This document shows positions 47,216 to 56,420 of a stretch of DNA of 64,000 nt, piece after piece. The position numbers and the translations under genes were made by a program. Under the pieces are notes generated by a model that worked only from the letters and a program-made list of their open reading frames with translations, was not told the origin of the DNA and made no database searches. Source of the stretch: Heterohyrax brucei (Eukaryota; Chordata; Mammalia; Hyracoidea; Procaviidae); the NCBI GenBank assembly GCA_028571685.1, contig CM053166.1:60412111-60476110 (forward strand), in the 5' to 3' direction. Within the stretch, counting starts at the first letter, position 1, and each line of letters opens with the position of its first letter.

Positions 47216-47749
47216 GACAATGCAAATTAAAGACATAATGAGATACTACTGCATATGTACTAGGTTGACCCTTATCAGAAAAATGGAAAATAGCAACTGT
47301 TGATGTGAATGTAGAGAAATTGTGCATTGCTGGTGGGATAGAAAATGGTTTACCCACTGTGGAAAACAGTGTGATAGTTCCTCAAAAGTTAAACATTGAA
47401 TTACTATATGACTCACCAATTCTAGTCCCAGGTATATACCAAAGGAATTCAAAGCAAGAACTCAAAAACATAGTTGTACACCAGTGTGCATTGCAACATT
47501 ATCCACAATAGTCATAAGGTGGAAAAAACTGAAATGATGTCCATAGAATGTATAAAATTTTACCATTAACAAAAATGAAGTCTCCATACATTTTGTAGCA
47601 CAGATGAACCTTGAAAACATTATGTCAAATAAAATGTAAGGCACAAAATGACAAATATTATATATCCCATTTACACAAGATTTCTAACGTAAACAAATCT
47701 ATAGAGACAAAATTTTATTAGTGGCTACCACTGCCTGTGGAAAAAAAGG

Positions 47750-48150
47750 AACATCCTGAAAAACAAAGAAATTGTTGAAGTTGTTAAGAGTTTCATCTAC
47801 TTGGATACACAGTCAGCACCCACGGTAGTTACAGTTAAGAAATCAGACACATTGCATTGGAAAATCTGTTGCAAAAACAAAAACAAAAAAAGCCAAGGTG
47901 TCACTTTGAACACTGGAGTGCACCTGACCCAAGCCATGGTATTTTCAGTCACTCCATATGCATGAGAAATCTGGACAATTAGTAAGTAAGACTGAAGGAG
48001 AATTGATGCCTCTGCATTGTGGTGTTGGTGAAGAATATTGAATAAAACATGGACTGCTGAAATAACGAACAAATCTGTCTTGGAAGAACAGCTGGAATGC
48101 TCCTTAGAAACAAGGATGGTGAGATACTTTATCTAACTTACTTTGGATAC
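47750..48150 (+). mobile_element. RTE LINE fragment, host of the retrovirus
   Basis: GAAATTGTTGAAGTTGTTAA, CACCTGACCCAAGCCATGGT, and CTTGGAAGAACAGCTGGAAT follow RTE C-terminal coding DNA. It breaks off at the retrovirus. The right flank is L1 3' sequence, so this RTE had landed in the old L1 before. Confidence 0.75.
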
Positions 48151-48158
48151 TTACTTTG

Positions 48159-48502
48159 TGCCCCGACCCGCGGGGAGAATCAACGGAGGGACGAGGGCGA
48201 GCCTGTGAAAATGAAAGTGGGGCAAGAGACGCGAAGAAATGGAGGCAAGACAAAATTCTGATCAAGCCTCGAGGTTTTATTGTAGCAGAGTAATATATAT
48301 AGAAGTTGGGGAGGGGAAGGGCTTAGGATCGGAAGATAGCTGGTATGAGACAGTTGGCGTTCTATGATTGGGCAGATGGTATGCCTGTACAGTTGACGTT
48401 AGGCAGTGACGCGTGGGTGGTTTGAGAACACGCGCGCATTCTCAGGGACTTTCCAGACTTCCTGTTTGTTAGGGGCCTGAGGCTTCCTCATGGCCCCTGA
48501 CA
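48159..48502 (-). repeat. 3' LTR of the provirus
   Basis: 344 bp, TG...CA on both strands (plus-strand ends TGCCCCGACCCG and CCCCTGACA). On the minus strand a TATATATA box lies near 48291-48300 and AATAAA at 48276-48281. It differs from the 5' LTR by 11 substitutions and a 2-bp indel (my count). Confidence 0.95.
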
Positions 48503-48516
48503 TCTCCTCCCTTTTT
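48503..48516 (-). promoter_or_regulatory. Polypurine tract
   Basis: Minus-strand AAAAAGGGAGGAGA directly abuts the 3' LTR, the expected site of plus-strand DNA priming. Confidence 0.9.
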
Positions 48517-48788
48517 GTTTTGTTTGTTGGGAGGTGGGCTTTAATCGGGAGAGGGGGTATTGACCACGGCTCCTCCAAGTAATTTTTGGCTCTTGGTATC
48601 TTTTGGGGAGGAGAGGTAGAGCCGCCTTGATATTGTGATAGATACCAACCTCTATGCAAGCCAGGTGTGCCCCAGGGAAAGGTAGAGGAGTTTATGATAA
48701 CTTTCCCTTGCAATGCTTTGCTTCGCACTTCTCCCGATGCCCATACCTCTCTTGCACATTGGTGAGGAGGTAAGCATGCCTCTACTTC
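48517..48788 (-). other. Non-coding stretch between env end and PPT
   Basis: 272 bp without a credible frame. In type-D viruses a constitutive RNA transport element lies at this position. I see no proof of the same fold here. The 109-codon frame crossing it into the LTR is taken as chance. Confidence 0.6.
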
Positions 48789-49200
48789 TCATGCTGTTCC
48801 CTGAGGAAGGAAGTCGGAGTATCCGTTATTGGTGGCATATTCTTCATCAACTGCCAGGTGATGATAGTGAACCTGGATAGGTTTAGCTAAAGCGGAGTCT
48901 ATCTGCTGTTTGATAAGGCTTGTAAGTCTTTTGAAGGCCCAAGGGCCAAAAGACAAAATTAACATTAAACCGAGAAGGGGGCCAAGGATAGGGAGGAGGT
49001 AGGGGAGGAATCCGTTCAGTCCAGTCCATAAAGCGTTTTCTTGTAAATCTTTTATCTTGTTTCGGACAATCCCGGATTTATTGGCATAGAAGCAGCAGTG
49101 TTCCGAACAAGGCGATAAGAAGCTGCTGTTTGTTCACAGGGCCTCCGAATCCTCCATGCACCGGCGGAGCGAGGATCATTAACAGGATGACAATTTTCAT
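48789..49200 (-). pseudogene. env: env remnant: leader joined to TM C-terminus
   Basis: Env mediates entry; this copy cannot. An ATG at 49200, three bases after the pol stop, opens a 40-codon signal-peptide-like frame (MKIVILLMILAPPVHG) that ends at a TAA (49078-49080). In the +1 frame a Cys-Cys pair (49092-49097) is followed by [10 protein letters not shown] hydrophobic membrane span ([13 protein letters not shown], about 48930-48990) and a cytoplasmic tail come next, ending at 48789. The whole SU and most of the TM ectodomain are absent. The Cys-Cys/SG block resembles the disulfide-loop region of type-D and gamma-type TM proteins. Confidence 0.75.
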
Positions 49201-50600
49201 GACCTAGAAGCAAGAAGAATCTTTCTCAGGGGTTCTTTCCCTGGATGGGGGTTTATCATTAATGGGCTTAACAAAACGTTCCGGTAACCATCGAGGGGGC
49301 CCCTCTGGGGTATCATACACACAGGCGTGGCCTCTTCCCCAGATAAGAACCAGATCAGGACCATGCCATTTGTGGGTTATAGGATCTTTCCACATAACCT
49401 TGGCATATTGATTTTTAGTTTCTTGGTGCCAAAGGCGACCTGCTGCAGATTTTTCATTAATATCCAATTGTAAGAAATTAAGGATGAACAATGCATGATT
49501 TAGGAGGTTACGAGGGGAACCTTTAATGGGGTAAACAGTGTTTGTTTTAAAGTTTGGAAATGGTGTTCTTAAGGGTCTGGTGAGCTTGTTCTATTATGCC
49601 CTGTCCCTGAGGATTATAGGGAATGCCAGTTACATGTTTAATCTGGAATTGACTACAGAAGTTTTTAAAGGTTTGTGATGTATAGCCTGGCCCATTGTCT
49701 GTTTTGATTTGTTGGGGCTTTCCCATGATGGCAATACATTGGAGAACATGTACTATGACATTCTTAGAGGCCTCACCACTGTGGAGGGTGGCATGGAGGA
49801 ACCCACTATAGGTGTCAATGGTTACATGGGTATATTTGAGGTTACCAAATTCAGGAATGTGGGTAACATCCATTTGCCAGATTTCATTGGGGAGTAGGCC
49901 CCTTGGGTTAACCCCCAGATGGGGGAGTGGCAGGAGAGTAACACATGCTGGACAGTCTTTAACGATTTGTCTAGCCTGTTCTCTGGAAATCTTAAACATA
50001 ATGCGGAGTGTGCGGGCATTGAGATGGTGAAGGGCATGGCTTTGTGTAGCCCTAGTGATAGGGTCGGTGGTAATTGAGAGGACAAGGCGGGTTTGTTTGT
50101 CTGCAAGATCATTACCCTGTGAAAGTGGACCAGGGAGGTCCGTGTGGGCCCGCAAGTGTCCAATAAAGAAAGGAGTATGTCTTTTTAAAATGAGGGATTG
50201 GAGTTGTTGAAAAAGAGACACAGCATTGGAAGATGGTTTGATATAAGGAACTGTCTCTAACACTGGGACTGAGAGAGCTATGTAAGCACTGTCGGTGTAA
50301 AGATTGAAGGGGACATCGTGTAGCATTGTGAAGACCTGTAAGATAGTGAAAAGTTCCACAAGCTGGGCTGACTTAAAGGGAGATTGGGCACTGTAAGGCT
50401 GTGAATTTATGACCCATGCCGCAATGCCAGAGGAGGATCCATCTGAGAAGACCAGAGAGGCTTCTTTCCAAAGACTTAAAGAGGTTATTTTGGGGAAGGT
50501 AAAAGGATGTAACCGCGTGAACTGAAGGAGTTTATGGGACGGATAGTGGTTATCAACCGTACCTAGAAACGTGGATAGAGTTATTATCCAATCATCATCA

Positions 50601-50630
50601 TTTTGGGAAAGCCTATTTTGGGAAAGTCTA
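50601..50630 (-). repeat. 15-bp tandem duplication in pol
   Basis: TTTTGGGAAAGCCTA (50601-50615) and TTTTGGGAAAGTCTA (50616-50630), one mismatch, just before the RT-RNase H boundary break. Confidence 0.9.
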
Positions 50631-51799
50631 TTTGTTCCTTGGTGTAAGGAAGGATAAGTTGGTCAGGGTCCCTGCCGAAATGTTGGCGGCTCTTTTCTCG
50701 GCCCAGTCTTATAAGTTTGGCCACTAGGGAGGGATAGGTGAGGAGAATTTTAGTTGGGGTGGAGGATAGATGTATCCACAAGAGGGGGCCATTCTGCCAC
50801 AAAACCCCCGTGGGTGTATGTTGTGTGGCACAGACAATAAGGGCAAAGGGCTGCTCATAAGTTATGAAGGTAACCTGTTGTTGTTGTATGGCCTTTTCAA
50901 CAACGTGAAGGGCCCTTTTTGCCTCAGGGTTAAGGTGACGGGGAGAGAGGGGGCTAGCATCTCCATGAAGAGTATCAAACAATGGTTTTAATTCCCCTGT
51001 TGTAAGTTTGAGGTACGGTCGGAGCCAATTAATATCTCCCAGGAACTTTTGAAAATCATGAGAGGTTTTTAGGTTAAGTTTTTGAGTGGTGATTTGATTA
51101 TTATTTAATTCAAAACCGAGGTAATAATAAGGGTCGGTAAGCTGTATTTTGTTTGGGGCGATTTGAAGTCCAAGAGAAGTTAGTTGGCAGGTTAGGTCCT
51201 GGCTGCACTTAAGTACCTCTAAGCTGGAGGCCCCTGCCAGTAAAATATCATCCATGTAATCAATGATATAAATGGAGACCACCGAAGCCGAAGAGGGTCT
51301 ACAGCCTGAGCAATAAATTTTTGACACAGAGTGGGACTATTGGCCGTGCACTGAGGGACAACTTTCCACTGATAGCACTGCATTGGTCCTTTAAAATTAA
51401 TAACTGGGAGGCTAAACGCAAAGCGCTCTCTATCAAGTAGGTGAAGAGGGATGGTAAAGAAGCAATCTTTGAAATCAATAATGATTTTAAAATAGTTAGC
51501 TGGAATGGCAACGGGGGAGGGGAGTCCAGGTTGGAGAGCCCCCATTGTAAACATGGTTTTATTAATTTCTCTGAGGTCCTGAAGGAGTCGCCATGACCCA
51601 TTTTTCTTTTTGATCACAAATATAGGAGTATTCCAGGGAGAGGTGGTTGGTTCTAAATGTCCAGCAGCCAGCTGTTCCCGCACTAACGCTGTGGGAGCTG
51701 CGAGTTTTTGTTCAGTCAAGGGCCATTGATCGACCCACACTGGAGACTCAGATTTCCACTTAATCTTATCAGCGTGGGGTGCAGGGGAGTCAATGACCG

Positions 51800-52731
51800 C
51801 TAAGGAAAATTTTCACTTCCCAAGCCTGAACGATTATTTTCAGGTGTTACAGGAAGAGGCTGTTTTATACCTTGATTATTTTTTCCCAGTCCTTGTCCCG
51901 GTAGGAACCCTAGGTTAAGCATCTGTTGGGTAATTATCTCATTTGGGCTACACATGATGATCCACAGCTGGGATAAGACATCACGATCCCATAGATTAAA
52001 GGTAAACCCGGAACAATGTAAGGTTGAATCTGTCCTGAGTTACCCTCAGAGTCCTTCCAAGTAAGAATTTTTGAGCTTTGTTTAGGGTTGACAGACTGGC
52101 CAATGCCTTCAAGATGAGTTATTGAGGCCTCACAGGGCCAGTTGGAAGGCCAATATTTAGCTGAAATTACTGAGGCATCTGCCCCTGTATTCACTATCCC
52201 TTCAAAGGCCTTACCATCTAATTGGAGGGTGAGTCTTGGCCTATCAGGGGTTACTGTTTGCACCCAATAGGTGTCGGAAGACCCAAAGGCAGAATTCAAC
52301 CTAATGGACTGTATGTGTTTGGTGGGTGTGGAATCTAAGGGAAGTAATACAAGTTGTGCTATTCTCTTTCCTTTTGGAACAGACAGGGACCCCAGCGGAG
52401 CCGAGGCCAAAAGAGTAATTTGTCCTGTGTAGTCATTATCAATGACCCCAGGGATGACATGAAGGCCAGCCAATGAGGAACTGCCACGCCCTAAGATCAA
52501 ACCAAACACTCCCGGGGGCAGTGTCCCATAAACCCCTGTAGGGATGTGTTCAACACCCTGATCGGGCACTAATATTGTATCGGTGGCAGAACATAGGTCC
52601 AATCCTGCACTTCCAGGGGTGGCACGGCAGAGGGAGCTGATACTTGTCTTTGTGTCTGTTTCTGGGGGACGAACCTGACTGCCCCTAGGTTCTGTCCCAA
52701 GGGGGGGGCCAGGGGCTGGCCCCACTGGGAG
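51800..52731 (-). pseudogene. pro: pro: dUTPase plus aspartic protease with G-patch trace
   Basis: Read by -1 shift from gag at 52731-52737. The N-terminal dUTPase removes dUTP. Its motifs SAGLDLCSA, LGRGSSSLAGLHV, GVIDNDYTGQI and GKRIAQLV are all present. The retroviral protease follows, with FEGIVNTGADASVIS. The catalytic Asp-Thr-Gly is Asn-Thr-Gly (GAT to AAT type change), so the enzyme would be inactive. A frameshift near 51990 moves the C-terminal part to another frame. There a Gly-rich GFLPGQGLGKNNQG block marks the G-patch domain typical of betaretroviral proteases. The G-patch frame ends in TAG at 51800-51802 right after the pro-pol slip site. Confidence 0.9.
51806..51812 (-). promoter_or_regulatory. 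pro-pol -1 ribosomal frameshift site AAATTTT
   Basis: In the pro frame the codons read GA-A AAT TTT CCT TAG, so the heptamer is in the right phase (X XXY YYZ). The -1 frame is open into pol. The pro stop lies four nucleotides after the slip. Confidence 0.85.
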
Positions 52732-52737
52732 TTTCCC
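52731..52737 (-). promoter_or_regulatory. gag-pro -1 frameshift site GGGAAAC with predicted pseudoknot
   Basis: The gag codons CAG GGA AAC place G GGA AAC in phase. Seven nucleotides downstream a stem GGGGCC/GGCCCC closes on the loop AGCCCCT. GCCCCT of that loop can pair with AGGGGC about 18 nt after the stem (near 52684-52689), forming an H-type pseudoknot. Confidence 0.88.
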
Positions 52738-54407
52738 TGTTTTGTGGGGAGAGGCTGACCGTTGATGTCAGTTTTAGAAAAACAATCTGCGGCCCAATGT
52801 TTGCCCTTCTTACATTGGGGGCACACTGAAGTGGGAGGTCCCCGATTCTGTTTACCTGTGGGACACTCGCGTATATAATGTCCGGGCCATTTGCAATTGA
52901 AGCAAGTTTTTTGTTGTTCATCATGGTCAAGACCTTTGAGAGCAGCCCCTATGGCTACACCAATGGCATGAGAGGCTCCTATTCCTGAACAAAGTTTAAC
53001 ATAGTCAGCGAGGCTGCCACTATGGTGAGGTCTTAACGCCTCTTGACAAGAAGGGTTAGCATTTTCAAAGGCGAGATGTTTAATGAAGGCACTATCAGTT
53101 TCTCCTTCCCCCATTAAACGCTCGGCGGCATCAGTTAGGCGGCTGACAAAGTCACTGTAGGACTCATCAGGGCCTTGACGGATTTTAGCTAAGGAGGTGG
53201 TGGCTGAACCCTTAAGAGGAAGACGCCTCCAGGCCTTGAGGCCGGCGTTTTGTATTTGTGCTAATAAACCAGGAGGAAAATTTGCCTGTTTCTCATTAGT
53301 ATCATAGGGAGTTCGCCCCAAGAGTTTATCTCTTGTCCAAGAACGGGACGTCCTGCTTTCACTATTACGCTGGGCAGTCTCGCGGCAGTTTTCTGCAAAA
53401 TCGGTGCACCAGAGTACGAAATCACCCCCGGATAAGGTGGCTCGTGCCAAGAAATGCCAATCATTAGGGGTTAGCCATCGCTCACTTAGGCTTTCCAGTA
53501 TGACCAGGCTGTAGGGGGCAGTAGGGCCATAGTTATTAACAGCTGCCTTTAAGTCTTTTAAATGTTCGAGGTTTAGGTGGCAGTATTTTTGTCTGTCTGA
53601 ACTACTCTCTTCTGGGGCGGGATTTTCTTCATCAGAAGCATCTCCCCCAAGCCTGGGCCCTCACCAGGCTCGCTACTTACTTCCTCTTCTTCAGTATCAT
53701 GTTGAGGCCTTTGACTGCGGGTTACAGGAAATGTGAAAAGGGGGCCCTTGGGACTTGAGCCCTGGGGGGTTTTATTTGAAACCTGGCTGAGCATTGTGGA
53801 AGCAAGCTCCGCCTCATGGGCTCGGATTTCTTTGATAAGCCATAAGTGTTCGCGTTTCTGAGTCAGCAGTTCTCTTAAGGAGGAGACTTCTTGAGTGAGG
53901 GAGATTTTAGCCTGCCGAATGGGATCTGAAACCATGATTGTGCTGTGCTCTGGGTTAAGGGGTGAGGTGAGGGGAGCTGAGGAACCCTGGAGATATGGAG
54001 GAGGTTGTAGAGTTTCATTAGGGGGACCGCGGAAGGCAGGGGAGGTGAAAGCCCAACAGTCGCCGCTGCCCTGATGTTGTGCAGCCTGACTTTCTAATAT
54101 TTCCCGGTCTTCGGGGGACAACTGGCCCGCATCGGAATTGTCCCTAAAGGGTTTTAAAGATGGGTAAATCAGGCTAGGCGGGTCAGGATTTGTTTGGGGG
54201 ATTTCTTTTATATCAGCTGTCTGAGGCTCCTCTGAAATATTTATAGAAACCGATGGGCAAGCGGAGGGGGGGCGAGAGCTATTTTGAAGGACCGTCTCCC
54301 CAATGTGAGCAAGTTTTTGAACATCTGGGTCTTTAAGGGAGCTTTGTAACACATCATTAATCAATTTCCAATATGAAAAGGCAGTTACAGGGACCTTCTC
54401 AGGTCCA

Positions 54408-54448
54408 AAGGCTCTATAATAATCATTTAAGGCTCTATAATAATCATT
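54408..54448 (-). repeat. 21-bp tandem duplication in gag
   Basis: AAGGCTCTATAATAATCATT at 54408-54427 repeats exactly at 54429-54448. Period 21, a multiple of three. Confidence 0.92.
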
Positions 54449-54545
54449 CCAACACTTAAGAGTCTATTGTTTCCTGTTGGGGAAACTAAGAGCAAACATC
54501 AGACAAGAAATTAAAGAAATGTACTAAATCATTTTTTTTAAACCA

Positions 54546-54631
54546 TAATTCTTTACAACTTGAAGGAATCCCTGATTCCTATCTCTTTGTTAGCCTTAAT
54601 TCTTCGCATCTTGAAGGAATCCCTGATTCCT
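54546..54631 (-). repeat. 51-bp-period duplication in the gag matrix start
   Basis: The segments 54546-54580 and 54597-54631 match over 35 bp with three mismatches, and the shared CTTGAAGGAATCCCTGATTC is exact. A period of 51 keeps frame. Confidence 0.9.
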
Positions 54632-54680
54632 GTGAGAAAGAGTTCATGTGAACTCAATTCTTGCCCCATGCTTTTTACCC

Positions 54681-54690
54681 ACTTACCTCT
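54681..54690 (-). promoter_or_regulatory. Major splice donor in the leader
   Basis: Minus-strand AGAG/GTAAGT with the cut at 54687/54686, 17 nt before the gag ATG. A consensus donor in the expected place for env mRNA. Confidence 0.8.
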
Positions 54691-54861
54691 AACAGATCAG
54701 TCTCGCAGGGCAGCTAGTCCGGCGGTGATCAGGAACGAGTCTTCTCACGGGTCAATACCTCGTGGCGACTCAGGATGAGCCAAACTCACACCTCGTGGAG
54801 GCTCAAGGGGTGCCTGGCCAGGGCTTTGCAAGCAGGTCCTTTCAACAGCTCTGTACCTCGG

Positions 54862-54879
54862 GCCCCACGCTGGGCGCCA
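54862..54879 (-). promoter_or_regulatory. Primer binding site, tRNA-Lys type
   Basis: Minus-strand TGGCGCCCAGCGTGGGGC lies four bases after the 5' LTR. It fits the lysine-tRNA PBS of betaretroviruses and ERVK elements with one difference from the usual form. Confidence 0.9.
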
Positions 54880-54883
54880 GTTA

Positions 54884-55229
54884 TGCCCCGACCCGCGGGG
54901 CGAATCAACGGAGGGACGAGGGCGAGCCTGTGAAAATGAAAGTGGGGCAAGAGACATGAAGAAATGGAGGCAAGACAAAATTCTGATCAAGCCTCGAGGT
55001 TTTATTGTAGCAGAGTAACATATATAGAAGTTGGGGAGGGGAAGGGCTTAGGATTGGAAGATAGCTGGTATGAGACAGTTGGCGTTCTATGATTGGGCAG
55101 ACGGTATGCCTGTACAGTTGACGTTAGGCAGTGACGCGTGGGTGGTTTGAGAACGTGCGCCCGCGTTCTCAGGGACTTTCCAGACTTCCTGTTTGTTAGG
55201 AGCCTGAGGCTTCCTCATGACCCCTGACA
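54884..55229 (-). repeat. 5' LTR of the provirus
   Basis: 346 bp. Minus-strand TATATATG box at about 55019-55028, AATAAA at 55001-55006. The closeness of the two suggests a very short R region, as in type-D and MMTV-like viruses (inference). The right flank carries the TSD. Confidence 0.95.
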
Positions 55230-55249
55230 ACTTTGGATCTAACTTACTT

Positions 55250-55470
55250 TGGTGAATATAGTTAATGTCACTTAATTGTACACTTAAAGTATTTAAAATG
55301 AAGAATAATTTGTTCTGTATATTTTACCACAAAATTTTAAAAAATAATATGAGAGGTGACAAAAATTTGAGAGGATGTAGATGAAACAAAATGAGCCATG
55401 AAACCATGAGATGATACATGTGGAACCTGAGTGATGGGTATCATTCTGATGGGTATCATTCTGACTACTT
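55250..55470 (+). mobile_element. Old L1 3' tail, right of the provirus
   Basis: TTAATTGTACACTTAAAGTA and ATTTTACCACAAAATTTTAA are typical ends of old L1 3' UTRs. It continues the L1 of 43.3-47.7 kb. A 16-bp direct repeat (GATGGGTATCATTCT) lies near 55433-55464. Confidence 0.65.
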
Positions 55471-55654
55471 TGTATGTCTGAAATTTTCTATAACAAAATG
55501 GTTAAAAGTGCATAAAACATGAATTAAAAACCAACTATCTCTTATATCCTTAACCCAAATGATTTGCTTATGTTGTGGAAACAAATATTGCTGGGTCACA
55601 TGACGAAATACCCTGTTAGTACTGCTGGGGCTGGTGGGCCATAGACTTTTTCTT

Positions 55655-56103
55655 TTTTTAATGTATTTTATTGTGAATTAAGAATCACTTTACATTCTAT
55701 ATCTTGTTTTCATATAACATCTGGAACCTTCACTGCTATTCTATTCTAGCTGCAAACTGCCCCCCAACACACCCTCCCCACAATGTGACAGCCCGCTTCC
55801 CCTTTTGCTTAGAACTTCCCTTTTGACCAAGATCTGGCCCTCCTCACCCAATTGTCTCAGATTCAGCAAAGAGCCTCTTAGACAACCTTGTGCACATGTT
55901 TAAAGGTTTGTTCATCTCCAGTCTCATTCTATGTTTTATATAGTCCAGTTCAGTCTTTGTCTGGGGAGCTGGCACTGGTGCTGGATGCAGTTTGGGGTTA
56001 GACAGTCTGGGGGCCACCCTCCCAGGGGGACCTCCATTCAGAAGGACCATCAAGTGTGGAGTTCTAGCTCTGCTTTCTACTCCATCACCTGCTATGCTGG
56101 GGT
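55655..56103 (-). mobile_element. L1 3' UTR variant, antisense, with imperfect TSD
   Basis: Reversed L1-type 3' UTR (GTATTTTATTGTGAATTAAG, CACAATGTGACAGCCCGCTT, GACAGTCTGGGGGCCACCCT). Flanks GGCCATAGACTTTT and GGCTATAGACTCTT fit a 14-bp duplication with two mismatches. Confidence 0.7.
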
Positions 56104-56123
56104 TGGCTATAGACTCTTTATAC

Positions 56124-56420
56124 CAGAGGTTGGTAAATTATAGCCCACAAGACAAATTTAGCCTGCTACCTATTTTCGTATGACACAGCCTAAGAATGTT
56201 TGAAAAAATCAAAAAAGAATAATACCTTGAGACATAAAGATTAAATGAAATTTAAGTGTCCATATAAATTATTGCCACACAGCCACACTCATTTGTTTAC
56301 TCAGCTGCTACTTTTGAGCTATGAGGGCAGAGTTGGGTAGCTGGATTAGAGAATATACGGCCCACGAAGCCTGAAATATTTACTACCTGCCCCCTTGCAA
56401 AATATATTTTACAACCCCTG
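56124..56420. mobile_element. hAT-like non-autonomous DNA transposon
   Basis: Inverted ends CAGAGGTTGGTAAATTATAG and TTTTACAACCCCTG, with the CACACTCATTTGTTTACTCA and GAGTTGGGTAGCTGGATTAG body known from mammalian Charlie-type elements. No transposase. Confidence 0.7.

Larger units (their letters stand above)
43300..47745 (+). mobile_element. Very old L1 (mammal-wide type), ORF2 and 3' UTR, multiply interrupted
   Basis: ORF2-like DNA in sense orientation. CATGACCAAGTGAAGTTTAT and AGGAATGCAAGAGTGGTTCA lie near 44090, GGAATAAATTTAGCCAGGGT near 44660, GGAACAGAACTGAGAGTCCA near 45035, and 3' parts lie at 46650-47030 and 47216-47745. Inserted into it are a MITE-like element (43877-44061), an antisense RTE (45210-46645) and an antisense SINE (47040-47215). 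Frames are short and full of stops. Confidence 0.85.
49204..51812 (-). pseudogene. pol: pol: reverse transcriptase, RNase H, integrase; frameshifted
   Basis: Pol copies viral RNA to DNA and integrates it. The frame opens by a -1 shift at AAATTTT. RT blocks are [18 protein letters not shown] and IIDFKDCFF (motif A), then [16 protein letters not shown], where the usual Gly after Gln is Cys. A frameshift near 51310 precedes the intact YMDD ([12 protein letters not shown]). A second break near 50600 coincides with a 15-bp tandem duplication. RNase H has FSDGSS, a VELFTI Glu, NLYTDSAY and GNDLADKQ, so its acidic residues are kept. Integrase has the HH...CPAC zinc site, WQMDVTH, KTDNG and GIIEQAH: the DDE triad is intact. 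A frameshift near 49520 separates the C-terminal DNA-binding domain (WHGPDLVLIWGRG), which ends at 49204. Confidence 0.92.
52569..54669 (-). pseudogene. gag: gag: matrix, capsid, nucleocapsid; frameshifted
   Basis: Gag assembles the virion core. ATG at 54669 gives MGQELS, a myristoylation-type start. The first ~300 nt are broken by stops, a frame change near an A8 run, and two tandem duplications. The frame 53573-54364 holds the C-terminal matrix and linker (LINDVLQSS, Pro-rich PPPYLQG with a PPPY late-domain-type motif). A frameshift near 53575-53600 leads to the capsid frame (to 52569). It has the major homology region RQGPDESYSDFVSRL, then two CCHC knuckles CFNCKWPGHYIREC and CPQCKKGKHWAADC. 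The last ~160 nt overlap pro. Confidence 0.92.
48153..55235 (-). mobile_element. Endogenous betaretrovirus provirus (ERVK-like, type-D layout)
   Basis: Provirus 48159-55229 (7,071 bp) with 6-bp TSD ACTTTG at 48153-48158 and 55230-55235. Order on the minus strand: 5' LTR, PBS, splice donor, gag, dUTPase-protease, pol, env remnant, PPT, 3' LTR. A 6-bp duplication, tRNA-Lys-type PBS, dUTPase in pro, G-patch trace and two -1 frameshift sites are betaretroviral features. All genes are damaged. The roughly 1.3-kb shortfall against a typical type-D genome is explained by the env deletion. Confidence 0.95.

Noticed and set aside
48399..48728. 109-codon minus-strand frame near the 3' end of the provirus (possible accessory gene)
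   Set aside because: It crosses the PPT and the LTR boundary, has no recognisable motif, and no splice acceptor is evident.
53261..53464. 67-codon frame overlapping the capsid
   Set aside because: Its sequence is the capsid region read in another frame; it reflects overlap with gag, not a separate gene.
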